Below are positions 36,883 through 46,833 of a stretch of 64,000 bases of DNA, in pieces. Location: contig CAXEND010000011.1 of NCBI GenBank assembly GCA_963997635.1, forward strand, positions 14,059 to 78,058, given 5' to 3'. The notes below the pieces were generated by a model. That model did no database searches and was not told the DNA's origin. It saw only the letters and a list, made by a program, of their open reading frames with translations. The position numbers and the translations under genes are program-made. The stretch's first letter is position 1; the number at the start of each line of letters is the position of its first letter. Source of the stretch: GCA-2728135 sp002728135 (GTDB lineage: Bacteria; Pseudomonadota; Alphaproteobacteria; UBA828).

Positions 36883-37869
36883 TCACGCAACACCCGCTCT
36901 TAAGCAATCATGTATATGGATTATACCTTTTAAATTATCTGAATCTGAGACAAACAAACTTGTTATCTTAAGTTCATTCATTATTCCAAGTGCTTCTGCA
37001 GCAAGTGCATTTGGTCTAATAGTTCTGGGATTATCTGTCATGACATCACGGGCATACATTGATAGAAGCTTTTCTTGCATGTGCCTCCTAAGATCACCAT
37101 CTGTAATAACTCCAACTAATAATTCTGATTCAGAGATTACCCCAACACAACCAAAACTTTTTTCTGTAATAACCAATAAAGCTTCGCTCATAGGGGTATT
37201 CAGTTTAACAACAGGAATATTTTTTCCAACGTGCATAATATCTGAAACTCTGAGGAGTTGTTTTCCAAGTTTTCCTCCTGGATGAAAGACTTGAAAATCT
37301 CTATCACTAAATCCACGACGTTCAAAAAGCGAAACTGCTATAGCATCACCCATTGCTAAAGCCATTGTGGTTGAGGTTGTTGGAGCAAGCCCTAGTGTTC
37401 CAGCCTCAGGTTCATCAGGAAGGATCAGCGAAACATTACTCGACTCAGTCAAAGTAGAAATTTTGCAACCAACAATTGCTACTAAAGGAATTTCAAACCG
37501 TTTCGCATATTCAATTAAATCATTAAGTTCATGTGTTTCTCCAGAGTTTGACAAAATAAGTAAAGCATCCTGACTGGTGATCATTCCGAGATCACCGTGG
37601 CTTGCTTCAGCCGGATGAACAAAAATAGCAGGTGACCCGGTTGAAGCTAGTGTTGCAGCTATTTTTTTTCCAATATGTCCACTTTTCCCCATACCAGAAA
37701 CTATAATTCTGCCATTAATTTTTTCAAAAATTTCTATTGCAGATATAAATGTTTGTCCAAGTTCCTTAGACATACGTTTTATTGCTTCTGATTCTTGAAT
37801 GAGGACTCTGCTTGCAGAATCAATAGGAGAAGATTTTTCAAATGAATTTAGCTCACTAATTTTATTCAT
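36883..37869 (-). CDS. kdsD: Arabinose-5-phosphate isomerase KdsD/KpsF
   Basis: Makes D-arabinose 5-phosphate from ribulose 5-phosphate, the first step to Kdo of the LPS core; about 328 residues. A SIS domain has GRIIVSGMGKSGHIGKKIAATLASTGSPAIFVHPAEASHGDLG and LSNSGET. Two CBS domains follow from about residue 200. An upstream ATG at 37944 overlaps rnd and would add 25 residues. The start at 37869 gives the usual family length, though neither has a strong ribosome site. It is followed by lptC-lptA-lptB. Confidence 0.93.
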   Translation of the reverse strand: MNKISELNSFEKSSPIDSASRVLIQESEAIKRMSKELGQTFISAIEIFEKINGRIIVSGMGKSGHIGKKIAATLASTGSPAIFVHPAEASHGDLGMITSQDALLILSNSGETHELNDLIEYAKRFEIPLVAIVGCKISTLTESSNVSLILPDEPEAGTLGLAPTTSTTMALAMGDAIAVSLFERRGFSDRDFQVFHPGGKLGKQLLRVSDIMHVGKNIPVVKLNTPMSEALLVITEKSFGCVGVISESELLVGVITDGDLRRHMQEKLLSMYARDVMTDNPRTIRPNALAAEALGIMNELKITSLFVSDSDNLKGIIHIHDCLRAGVA

Positions 37870-37909
37870 GGCATTATCATCATCTTTCCGATTTATACTT
37901 AAAGGTATA

Positions 37910-38524
37910 TTAATGTGAAAATATGTCAGGTTCAGCCCATCCATTTAGATCGAGTTTGCATCTGTATGGTATGAATGAAAAACATTCATTAGCTAGTTCA
38001 ACTCTTCCTTCACGCATTAACATCGTGTCTAAAATTTCCTTTAATGAGTGAAGATGAAGTACATCTGTAGATGCATATTCAATTTGTTGATTGGAAAGTT
38101 TCTCCGAACCCCAGTCTGAGGATTGCTGTTGTTTAGAAATTTCTATGTTAAGAAGGTCCTTGCATAGGTCTTTATAACCGTGTCGATCTGTATAAGTTCT
38201 TACTAATTTAGAAGCAATTTTTGTGCAATAAATTGGTTGACAGCTTACTCTGAGATATTTTTGTATAATTGCTACATCAAATCGGGCAAAATGAAAAATT
38301 TTCAACACCTGTTTGTTGGACAGAAGTTTATTAAGATTTGGAGAGTTAAATTTACTATTTTTACCCAGCTGAACTAGATGACAATCCCCATTTCCGTTTG
38401 AGAGTTGAATTAAGCAAAGTCTATCTCTTTCAGGGTTTAATCCCATCGTTTCAGTATCAACAGCTATAGTATTGCCAAGATCTAAGTCATTAGGTAGATC
38501 TTCTTTATATATAAAATTTGCCAT
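37910..38524 (-). CDS. rnd: Short ribonuclease D-like 3'-5' exonuclease
   Basis: DEDDy-type exonuclease of 204 residues. The first acidic motif is IAVDTETMGLNPERDRLCLIQLS near residue 20, followed by FHFARFDVAIIQKYL and the final motif QQIEYASTDVLHLHSL with the conserved Tyr and Asp. It lacks HRDC domains and so matches the short alphaproteobacterial RNase D, about half the E. coli length. It probably trims structured RNA 3' ends. It begins the long minus-strand block; the next gene on the other strand is divergent. Confidence 0.92.
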   Translation of the reverse strand: MANFIYKEDLPNDLDLGNTIAVDTETMGLNPERDRLCLIQLSNGNGDCHLVQLGKNSKFNSPNLNKLLSNKQVLKIFHFARFDVAIIQKYLRVSCQPIYCTKIASKLVRTYTDRHGYKDLCKDLLNIEISKQQQSSDWGSEKLSNQQIEYASTDVLHLHSLKEILDTMLMREGRVELANECFSFIPYRCKLDLNGWAEPDIFSH

Positions 38525-38679
38525 GCCTTACCTGATAATTGATGAATCTAATAGTTTGAGTGATAACTTACTAATATATACTTATTTATCTAGAAGGGTT
38601 TACAATTCTGTTTTAAATATAGCGTTGTTATGGGTTTCTGCAAAATACTAGTGCTATTAATTAAATTAAAGAGGATTCC

Positions 38680-39693
38680 GTGAGTTTAAATATAACAATT
38701 TTCGGTGGTGGCGGATTTATAGGTCGTCAAGTCGTTCAAAAGTTAGCAAAACAAGGCCATACTATTCGAATTGCTACTCGCCGACCAGATTCGGTTGGTT
38801 TTCTTAGACCTTTAGGAAACCCAGGTCAAGTCGTGCCCGTTCAGGCTAATATTCGTGATGAAAACTCCATCATAAATGCTATTAAAGGAGCTGATGCAGT
38901 TATAAATCTTGTTGGAATTCTAAGAGAGAACTCATCACAAAATTTTTTTGAAATCCATGAGAAGGCCCCGGGCATGATAGCACGTTTGGTTGCTGCTGAA
39001 AAAGTTAGGAAATTAATTCACTTATCTGCAATTGGTGCGGATTTAAAATCACCAACACGCTATGGAAAATCAAAGGCAAAAGGAGAATACAATTTAAAGC
39101 AAGAGTTCCCTAATGCCACAATTTTAAGGCCAAGCTTGGTATTTGGTCCAGATGATGAATTTTTTAATAAAATGCATTCATTGCTAAAAATATTACCTGT
39201 AGCCCCAATATTTTTTGACTCAAAAAAAATGCCTAGGATAAAATTCGATGGTATTTTTCCTATTGCACACTTTGAAGCTGGGTTGACAAAATTTCAACCT
39301 GTTTATGTAGGAGATGTTGCAAAAGCCACAGTTAACTCAATTGTAAATAACAATTCTGAAGGGAAAATATTTGAGCTTGGAGGGCCTAAAATATACATGT
39401 ATAGGGAATTAATTTCTATTATTCTTCAATCGGCTGGCATAAGAAAACGTTTATTTCCAGTGCCTTTTTTTGCTATTAATGCAGGGGCAGCCATTATTGA
39501 AAAAATCCCTGAATTCTTCCTTCACGCTTTTCCGATTCCACCGTTGTCTCGAGATCAAATTAGAATGTTGCGTATAGATAATATTGTTGGAGATGGGGCA
39601 TATGGGTTTGAAAATTTAAGCATTAGTCCATCTGCTCTAGAATCTATTTTACCAACTTATATAAAAAACCATAAAAACATGCGTTCTTTGTAG
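38680..39693 (+). CDS. NDUFA9-like NAD(P)-binding protein (complex I-associated family)
   Basis: Atypical short-chain dehydrogenase of 337 residues. The glycine-rich motif is ITIFGGGGFIGRQVV at the N-terminus. RPDSVGFLRPLG and the YGKSKAKGE stretch near residue 130 carry the Tyr-X3-Lys-like core. It is related to the NDUFA9 accessory subunit of mitochondrial complex I, and this synteny with RNase D and uppP is common in Alphaproteobacteria. Its exact job in bacteria is not settled. The start is GTG at 38680, with AGAGGA four bases upstream. Confidence 0.9.
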   Translation: MSLNITIFGGGGFIGRQVVQKLAKQGHTIRIATRRPDSVGFLRPLGNPGQVVPVQANIRDENSIINAIKGADAVINLVGILRENSSQNFFEIHEKAPGMIARLVAAEKVRKLIHLSAIGADLKSPTRYGKSKAKGEYNLKQEFPNATILRPSLVFGPDDEFFNKMHSLLKILPVAPIFFDSKKMPRIKFDGIFPIAHFEAGLTKFQPVYVGDVAKATVNSIVNNNSEGKIFELGGPKIYMYRELISIILQSAGIRKRLFPVPFFAINAGAAIIEKIPEFFLHAFPIPPLSRDQIRMLRIDNIVGDGAYGFENLSISPSALESILPTYIKNHKNMRSL

Positions 39694-39707
39694 AGTTTAC
39701 TATCTAA

Positions 39708-39741
39708 ACTTAAGAACTATCACTACTTAAGAACTATCACT
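39708..39741. repeat. 17-bp direct repeat, two copies
   Basis: ACTTAAGAACTATCACT is present twice, end to end, at 39708-39724 and 39725-39741. It lies between the converging NDUFA9-like gene and uppP. An overlapping 9-base inverted repeat (ACTATAGGT at 39739-39747 and ACCTATAGT at 39771-39779) extends into the uppP 3' end. Its role is unknown; it may simply be a small duplication. Confidence 0.85.
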
Positions 39742-39749
39742 ATAGGTAA

Positions 39750-40580
39750 TCAATTAGTGATGGTTTGAAGACCTATAGTATCGAAAAAGTAAATCCAGAC
39801 TAATAGTGCAACACCAACAATTATTCGATATAGAGCAAATGGCCCATAATGAATAATTTTTACAAGCTTCATTAATGCTGTGATAGAGAGTAAAGCAGTT
39901 ATAAATGATATTAAAACTGCTAATCCTGCTTCATGTATGGAAAAGGTCTGTTCCGTTATAGCCCATTTGAAGCCTGCGACAGAACCTGCACCTATTATTA
40001 CAGGTATAGAAATTAGCATTGAAAACTTAGCAGCCTCGGTCCTTTCAATACCCATCATTCTTGCGGCGGTGATAGTTATACCAGACCTGCTAGTGCCAGG
40101 TATAACAGCAATAGCTTGAAACAATCCAATAATTAAAATTTTTGTTATAGAAGTTTTTTCAATTTTTTTAGCAGATAAATTATATTTATCTGCCAACCAT
40201 AAAAGAACACCGAAAGATATAGTTGTAATTGCTATTATTTCTATGGTTCTAATAAAGCTGGGATCCTTCCAGGCCACAATAGCCCCTGCTATAAAGACAG
40301 GGGGTATTGTTACAGCAACCCTTGAAAGCATTGCTATACCATTTAAACCAGAAAAAATTTTGATACCCATTATGCTACAAACAATATTCGTTAAATCTTT
40401 CCAAAAATAAATTATCACAGCTAGTAATGTGCCTATATGAACTGCTATATCAAAAACAATTCCTTGGTCGGGCCATTTTACAAACCATGGAATAATAGCT
40501 AGATGACCAGACGAGCTGATAGGTAGGAATTCAGTTATCCCTTGAATGACTGCAAGGACAAAAATATGAACTAAGCTCAA
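39750..40580 (-). CDS. uppP: Undecaprenyl-diphosphatase UppP/BacA
   Basis: Polytopic membrane phosphatase regenerating undecaprenyl phosphate for cell-wall and LPS lipid carriers; 276 residues with about eight TM segments. The catalytic motifs are QGITEFLPISSSGHLAI near residue 15 and PGTSRSGITITAARMMGIERTEAAKFS near residue 160. It converges with the NDUFA9-like gene and diverges from gltD over a 286-bp gap. There a TTGACA at 40703 is present, but no convincing -10 element. Confidence 0.96.
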   Translation of the reverse strand: MSLVHIFVLAVIQGITEFLPISSSGHLAIIPWFVKWPDQGIVFDIAVHIGTLLAVIIYFWKDLTNIVCSIMGIKIFSGLNGIAMLSRVAVTIPPVFIAGAIVAWKDPSFIRTIEIIAITTISFGVLLWLADKYNLSAKKIEKTSITKILIIGLFQAIAVIPGTSRSGITITAARMMGIERTEAAKFSMLISIPVIIGAGSVAGFKWAITEQTFSIHEAGLAVLISFITALLSITALMKLVKIIHYGPFALYRIIVGVALLVWIYFFDTIGLQTITN

Positions 40581-40866
40581 AGTATAACCGCCATTAATTT
40601 TTGTTATATGCTACCGCATCTTGGTTATACCAGAGGATTAAATGAATGTAATAGAAAGCTTAATGTTAAAATGGTACCAAAAAATGACTAAATATTATTA
40701 TTTGACAAAAAATTAAGCCCTATGTAAGTTAAAATTAACCGGGACTATAAATATAAGACAATAATATTGACCTAAACTTGTAACGGGTTTACCCTAAACA
40801 AATGGTCACTTAACGCCTGTATTTCCCTGTCAAAAATTTTTTTTTACCTTTCGGGAGATATCACTT

Positions 40867-42303
40867 TTGTCTCAAAATATGCTTAAATTTCCGATAATAG
40901 ACCAAAAATTACCCAATAAACGCGACGCTCTAAGTAGGACCAAAGACTGGGGTGAAATTTATCAAGATTTTAAAAAATCAGATTTAAAGGATCAATCATC
41001 CCGTTGTTCACAATGTGGAGTGCCATTCTGCCAATTGCACTGTCCTCTTCATAATAATATTCCAGACTGGCTTATGCTTTCGGCTTCTGATCGTCTGCAG
41101 GAAGCATACGAAGTTTCAAGTTCAACAAATAATTTCCCAGAAATTTGTGGGCGAATATGTCCTCAAGATAGACTATGTGAGGGAAATTGTGTAATTGAGA
41201 AAGACTTTGAATCTGTAACCATAGGTGCGATTGAGAGGCATATTACAGATACGGCTTTTAAAAATGGTTGGGTAAAACCTGTAAAACCACAAAAAGAGCT
41301 GTCAAAATCTATTGGTATAATTGGTGCTGGACCAGCAGGACTTGCAGCCGCAGAGAATCTTAGGAGATATGGTTACAGAGTTTTTGTGTATGATCGTTAT
41401 GATCGTATAGGAGGTTTGTTAATTTATGGAATTCCAAATTTTAAACTAGAAAAAGAGATTGTTAATCGGCGCGCCAATCTAATAAAAGACAGTGGTGTTA
41501 TTTTTGAAATGAATTTTGAGATTGGACGTGATGCTTCGTTGGATGATTTACGACAACGTCATCATGCGGTCTTGATAGCCACCGGTACTTACAAAGCAAA
41601 AAACCTAGATATTCGAGGGATTCAGGCAAAAAATATAGTTCAAGCTTTGGATTACTTAACTGTAAGCAATCGAGTTGGGCTAGGAGATAAAATTTCTCAA
41701 TATAATTATCAAAAGTTTAATGCCAAAGACCACGATGTAGTCGTTGTTGGAGGGGGTGATACGGCTATGGATTGTGTTAGAACTGCAGTCAGGCAAGGCG
41801 CTTTATCAGTAAGTTGTGTTTATAGGAGAGACAGGAAAAATATGCCCGGTTCCTTGAGTGAAGTTAAGCATGCTGAGGAAGAAGGTGTAAATTTTCATTG
41901 GCTTTCAACACCTGAGGCATTTATTGGTACTACCAAAGTTGAGTCATTAGAAATTGCAAAAATACGTTTAGGTAATGCTGATAATACAGGTCGTCAAGTG
42001 CCTATAAGACTTGATAATTCAACTCAATCTCTGAATTCAAGTTATGTGATTAAAGCACTTGGTTTTGATCCAGAAGATCTTCCGAGATTGTTTGATTGTC
42101 CTGAGCTTAAGGTAACTCAACATGGAACCCTAGCAGTCAATCAAATTACAATGATGTGCAGTATCGAAGGCGTATTCGCTGCAGGTGATATTGTTCGAGG
42201 AGCATCATTAGTGGTTTGGGCTATCAAAGATGGTCGTGACGCTGCTGAGTCAATACATAAATTTTTAAAAGGCAAGGACACGCTTATCCATGCAACAAAT
42301 TAG
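40867..42303 (+). CDS. gltD: Glutamate synthase small subunit
   Basis: NADPH-oxidising flavoprotein that feeds electrons to the large subunit; 478 residues. The N-terminus has a ferredoxin-like Fe-S region, CSQCGVPFCQLHCPLHNNIPDW, then Cys in CGRICPQDRLCEGNC. FAD site GIIGAGPAGLAAAENL and NADPH site VVVGGGDTAMDCVRTA follow, and the C-terminus has FAAGDIVRGASLVVWAI. The start is TTG at 40867 with GGGAG seven bases upstream. It overlaps gltB by 14 bases; here the small subunit comes first. Confidence 0.96.
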   Translation: MSQNMLKFPIIDQKLPNKRDALSRTKDWGEIYQDFKKSDLKDQSSRCSQCGVPFCQLHCPLHNNIPDWLMLSASDRLQEAYEVSSSTNNFPEICGRICPQDRLCEGNCVIEKDFESVTIGAIERHITDTAFKNGWVKPVKPQKELSKSIGIIGAGPAGLAAAENLRRYGYRVFVYDRYDRIGGLLIYGIPNFKLEKEIVNRRANLIKDSGVIFEMNFEIGRDASLDDLRQRHHAVLIATGTYKAKNLDIRGIQAKNIVQALDYLTVSNRVGLGDKISQYNYQKFNAKDHDVVVVGGGDTAMDCVRTAVRQGALSVSCVYRRDRKNMPGSLSEVKHAEEEGVNFHWLSTPEAFIGTTKVESLEIAKIRLGNADNTGRQVPIRLDNSTQSLNSSYVIKALGFDPEDLPRLFDCPELKVTQHGTLAVNQITMMCSIEGVFAAGDIVRGASLVVWAIKDGRDAAESIHKFLKGKDTLIHATN

Positions 42304-45300
42304 AGAAAATCTAGATATTACATCGGGTCAAGAAGTTAGAACAAAAATGACAACAGAAGGTCTATATAATCCAAAAGATGAGCATGATGCATGTGGGGTA
42401 GGATTAATTGCATCAATTGATGGTAAATCTCGTCGGGAAGTTGTTCTTGCCGGAATAGAAGCATTAAAAGCTGTATGGCATAGAGGAGCTGTTGATGCAG
42501 ATGGAAAAACAGGTGATGGAGCGGGAATACATATTGAAATTGCTCAGGATTTTTTTAAAACACATGTAGGTAGGTCTGGAAATAAACCCCAGGAATCTAG
42601 ACTAGCTGTGGGTATGGTTTTTCTTCCAAAAACTGATTTGGGTGCACAAGAATTATGTCGTTCCATAGTTGAAACAGAAATATTAAATTTTGGTTATGGA
42701 ATTTATGAATGGAGACAAGTACCAATAGACTCCTCAGTTATTGGAGAAAAAGCCAATGCTTCACGTCCAGAAATAGAGCAAATAATGATTTCTAATGATA
42801 GAGGTGTTGATGATGATAGATTTGAATGTGATCTTTATTTAATCCGTAGAAGAATTGAAAACCAAGTTTTGAGTAAACACATAACGGATTTCTATATATG
42901 CTCACTTTCATGCCGATCCATTGTTTATAAAGGAATGTTTTTAGCGGAGCAGCTAACAGCATTTTACCCTGACTTGTTGGATAAAAAATTCTCTTCTTCA
43001 TTTGCTGTAATCCATCAGAGATATTCGACAAATACATTCCCTACTTGGCGGCTTGCTCAACCATTTAGATTACTTGCTCACAATGGTGAAATAAACACTA
43101 TTAAGGGAAATTCCAATTGGGTTGTTAGTCATGAAACAAGAGCCATAAGCAAAAAATTTGGAGATAAGAATGATGAAATTTTTCCTTTAATTGAATCTAG
43201 TGCTTCAGACTCAATGGCGTTGGATGCAGTTTTGGATGCCCTTGTTCATGCAGGTAGGCCATTACCTGCAGCACAGTGCTTAATGATACCAGATTCATGG
43301 TCAAAAAAACCTAATGTACCTACACACTTAAAAAACTTTTATAGTTACTGTAATTGTGTAATGGAGCCATGGGATGGTCCTGCAGCTATTGCTGCATCAG
43401 ACGGGGTTTGGGCAATAGCAGCAATGGATAGAAATGGTCTCAGGCCGATGCGTTATACAGTAACCTCAGACGGATTATTGGTTGTTGGATCTGAGACTGG
43501 AATGGTTCATATAGATGAAGATAAAGTTGATTCTAAAGGACGCCTTGGGCCTGGAGAAATGATAGGCATTAATCTTCAAGAAGGAAAAATCCATTATAAT
43601 AATAATATAAAAGATTGGCTTGCAAAACGTAAACCGTATGCAGAGTGGATAAAAAATATTGTCGAGCTAAAAAAACTAATTCGTAGTGATAGTGAACCTG
43701 AATATTACTCGGCGGATGAATTATGTATGCGTCAAAGATCCGCTGGATGGACAATGGAAGACTTAGAGACTGTTTTACATCCGATGGCAGAAACTGGTAA
43801 GGAGCCAATTGGCTCTATGGGTGATGATACTCCATTAGCCGTATTATCAAAAAAATATCGAGGGTTACATCATTTTTTCAGGCAAAATTTTTCACAAGTA
43901 ACTAATCCCCCAATTGACTCTCTTCGTGAGTACAGCGTGATGAGTTTGAAGACAAGATTAGGAAATTTAGGAAATATATTTGATGAAAGTGATGATCAAA
44001 CAAAATTATTGCAACTAGATTCTCCCGTATTAACAAACGCTGAATTTGCCGCAATGACTGAATATATGGGAAAAAATGCAAAATGGATAGATTGTACATT
44101 TGAAGCTCAATCAGGCCATGGAGAACTTACTCAAGCTATAGATTATATATGTCAAGAAGCAGAAGATGCTGTAAGAGGTGGAGCTGAGCACGTTATTCTA
44201 AGTGATGAAAATATTTCAGATGGAAAAGCTGCTATTCCTATGATTCTTGCTGTAGGTGTTGTCCACAGTCATTTAGTAAATAAAAAACTTAGAACTTTTA
44301 CTTCATTGAATGTTCGTGCTGCTGAATGTATGGATACACATTATTTTGCTGTACTTATTGGTGTAGGGGCAACAACAGTAAATGCATATTTGGCTCAGGA
44401 GACAATTGCCGATAGATATAATCGTGGTTTGTTTGGAAACTTTCAATATGAAGAACTTTGCCGAAAGTATAGAGATGCAGTAAATGCAGGGTTGCTCAAA
44501 GTATTATCTAAAATGGGGATATCTGTTCTTAGTTCTTATCGAGGAGCCTATAATTTCGAGTCTGTAGGATTATCTAGGGCACTAGTTAGTAAATTTTTTC
44601 CGGGTATGCCATCAAGGATTTCGGGAATAGGATTATCAGGAATTAAAAAACGAATTCTATTACAGCATCAATATGCATTTGAAGCTGATAGTAATATTTT
44701 ACCAATTGGAGGCTTATATAAATCTCGTATTGGAGGTGAATCCCATGCTTTTGATGGGAATGTGATTCATACTCTACAGGCTGCTGTAGAGACTGACTCA
44801 TATGCAAATTATAAACGTTATACAGAATCGGTATATTCTCAGCCATTAACCCATTTAAGAGACCTATTAGAATTTAATTCTAATTGCGATTCCATACCTA
44901 TTGATCAGGTGGAATCTATTACAGAAATAAGAAAAAGATTTATGTCTGGTAGTATGTCTCATGGTGCCTTATCTCGTGAAGCACATGAAACTCTTGCAAT
45001 TGCAATGAATCGCATAGGTGCAGCCTCTTGCTCTGGGGAGGGAGGAGAAGATCCTGCTAGATATCAACCACGGGAAAATGGAGATAATCCAAATTCTGCT
45101 GTTAAGCAAATTGCGTCCGGAAGATTTGGTGTTACGGCAGAATATCTTAATAATTGTAGAGAAATTGAGATAAAAATGGCTCAGGGTGCCAAGCCAGGAG
45201 AAGGTGGGCAGCTACCAGGTTTTAAGGTTACTGAAGAGATTGCCTCACTTAGGCATTCCACCGCGGGTGTGACACTTATATCTCCACCTCCGCATCACGA

Positions 45301-46828
45301 CATTTATTCAATAGAAGATTTGGCTCAGTTAATTTACGATCTTAAACAGATTAATCCAGTATCTAGAGTTTCTGTGAAATTAGTGGCTGAAGCAGGAATA
45401 GGTACAATTGCCGCTGGCGTTGCTAAAGCAAAATCAGATATTATTCTAGTCTCAGGGAATGACGGAGGCACGGGTGCTAGCCCTCAGACAAGTCTCAAGT
45501 TTGCAGGAGTTCCTTGGGAGCTTGGGTTAGCTGAGATCAATCAAGTTCTTACTCTTAATAGGCTTCGACATAGCATTACTTTAAGAGTAGATGGTGGATT
45601 AAAAACAGGCCGAGACATTGTAATTGCAGCTATGCTTGGGGCAGAGGAGTTTGGAATTGCATCTGCTTCACTAGTAGCTATGGGGTGTATTATGGTTAGG
45701 CAATGTCATTCAAATACTTGCCCAGTCGGTATTTGTACTCAAGATAGTGCACTCAGAGATAAATTTGATGGAACACCTGAAAAAGTAGTAAACCTGTTTA
45801 CATTTATTGCTGAGGAAGTAAGGGAGATACTAGCATTACTTGGTTATAGACATTTAGAGGATGTTATTGGGCGACCCGATTTGCTAAAACAAATAAGTAG
45901 GGGTAGTGCGGATCTTGATGATTTAGATTTAAACCCTTTGTTGACTTTAGCTGATTCAGATGGAAAGCCCCGTTTTTCTCCTCGAAGTGGGCGTAATGAG
46001 GTACCAGGTACTTTAGATGAACAAATGATTAAGGATGCTAGTTCAGCATTAGACGCAAGAGAAAAAACGCAACTTGCATATACTATCCGAAATACTCATC
46101 GCTCAGTAGGAACAAAGCTATCATCTGAATTGACTCGACGTTTTGGTATGCGAGGTCTTCCGCCAGAGCACTTTACGATTCGTCTCAGGGGGACTGCAGG
46201 CCAATCATTAGGTGCGTTTGCAGTCCATGGGTTAAAAATAGTCCTTACGGGCGATGCTAACGATTATGTTGGAAAAGGCCTATCTGGTGGAACAATTGTC
46301 GTCAAGTTAGCAACATCAAGTAATCTTATCTCAAACGAAAATACGATAATTGGTAACACTGTTCTCTATGGAGCGACAGAAGGAAAACTTTTTGTGGCAG
46401 GGCAAGCAGGAGAAAGATTCTGTGTAAGAAATTCAGGTGCTTTTGCTGTAGCAGAAGGTTGTGGTTCTAATGGATGTGAATATATGACAGGAGGTGTAGC
46501 TGTTATTCTTGGAGAAGTGGGTGATAATTTTGGTGCTGGCATGACAGGCGGAATGGCTTTCGTATATGATTATTATGATCATTTTCAGACAAGAGTTAAT
46601 CCTGACTCCGTAACTTGGCAGAGCATAGAAAGTAACTATTGGAAAAAAATTTGTAGAAATTTAGTTGAGGAACATTATAGAGAGTCTAACTCAAAATATA
46701 GTGAACAGCTTTTAACAAACTGGGATCTTGAATCTAAAAAAATATGGCAGGTATGCCCTAAGGAAATGCTTGATAAGCTAATTCATCCTTTGTCTGATAA
46801 TATTGTAACAAAGGTGAAAAGTGCATAG
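42290..46828 (+). CDS. gltB: Glutamate synthase large subunit
   Basis: Forms two glutamates from glutamine and 2-oxoglutarate; 1512 residues, normal length. The N-terminal glutamine amidotransferase begins at Cys35 in HDACGVGLIASIDGK, which becomes the catalytic N-terminus after propeptide removal. The FMN-binding barrel has KPGEGGQLPG and SGNDGGTGASP, and the Fe-S Cys cluster is CIMVRQCHSNTCPVGICTQ. The C-terminal beta-helix has GGTIVVKL and MTGGMAFVYD. An ATG at 42347 would shorten the propeptide to 15 residues and is also possible. Confidence 0.97.
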   Translation: MQQIRENLDITSGQEVRTKMTTEGLYNPKDEHDACGVGLIASIDGKSRREVVLAGIEALKAVWHRGAVDADGKTGDGAGIHIEIAQDFFKTHVGRSGNKPQESRLAVGMVFLPKTDLGAQELCRSIVETEILNFGYGIYEWRQVPIDSSVIGEKANASRPEIEQIMISNDRGVDDDRFECDLYLIRRRIENQVLSKHITDFYICSLSCRSIVYKGMFLAEQLTAFYPDLLDKKFSSSFAVIHQRYSTNTFPTWRLAQPFRLLAHNGEINTIKGNSNWVVSHETRAISKKFGDKNDEIFPLIESSASDSMALDAVLDALVHAGRPLPAAQCLMIPDSWSKKPNVPTHLKNFYSYCNCVMEPWDGPAAIAASDGVWAIAAMDRNGLRPMRYTVTSDGLLVVGSETGMVHIDEDKVDSKGRLGPGEMIGINLQEGKIHYNNNIKDWLAKRKPYAEWIKNIVELKKLIRSDSEPEYYSADELCMRQRSAGWTMEDLETVLHPMAETGKEPIGSMGDDTPLAVLSKKYRGLHHFFRQNFSQVTNPPIDSLREYSVMSLKTRLGNLGNIFDESDDQTKLLQLDSPVLTNAEFAAMTEYMGKNAKWIDCTFEAQSGHGELTQAIDYICQEAEDAVRGGAEHVILSDENISDGKAAIPMILAVGVVHSHLVNKKLRTFTSLNVRAAECMDTHYFAVLIGVGATTVNAYLAQETIADRYNRGLFGNFQYEELCRKYRDAVNAGLLKVLSKMGISVLSSYRGAYNFESVGLSRALVSKFFPGMPSRISGIGLSGIKKRILLQHQYAFEADSNILPIGGLYKSRIGGESHAFDGNVIHTLQAAVETDSYANYKRYTESVYSQPLTHLRDLLEFNSNCDSIPIDQVESITEIRKRFMSGSMSHGALSREAHETLAIAMNRIGAASCSGEGGEDPARYQPRENGDNPNSAVKQIASGRFGVTAEYLNNCREIEIKMAQGAKPGEGGQLPGFKVTEEIASLRHSTAGVTLISPPPHHDIYSIEDLAQLIYDLKQINPVSRVSVKLVAEAGIGTIAAGVAKAKSDIILVSGNDGGTGASPQTSLKFAGVPWELGLAEINQVLTLNRLRHSITLRVDGGLKTGRDIVIAAMLGAEEFGIASASLVAMGCIMVRQCHSNTCPVGICTQDSALRDKFDGTPEKVVNLFTFIAEEVREILALLGYRHLEDVIGRPDLLKQISRGSADLDDLDLNPLLTLADSDGKPRFSPRSGRNEVPGTLDEQMIKDASSALDAREKTQLAYTIRNTHRSVGTKLSSELTRRFGMRGLPPEHFTIRLRGTAGQSLGAFAVHGLKIVLTGDANDYVGKGLSGGTIVVKLATSSNLISNENTIIGNTVLYGATEGKLFVAGQAGERFCVRNSGAFAVAEGCGSNGCEYMTGGVAVILGEVGDNFGAGMTGGMAFVYDYYDHFQTRVNPDSVTWQSIESNYWKKICRNLVEEHYRESNSKYSEQLLTNWDLESKKIWQVCPKEMLDKLIHPLSDNIVTKVKSA

Positions 46829-46833
46829 ATTTT

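Noticed and set aside
40703..40731. Promoter with TTGACA before gltD
   Set aside because: The -35 is perfect, but the hexamer 17 bases downstream (TAAGTT) is a poor -10, so I did not list it.
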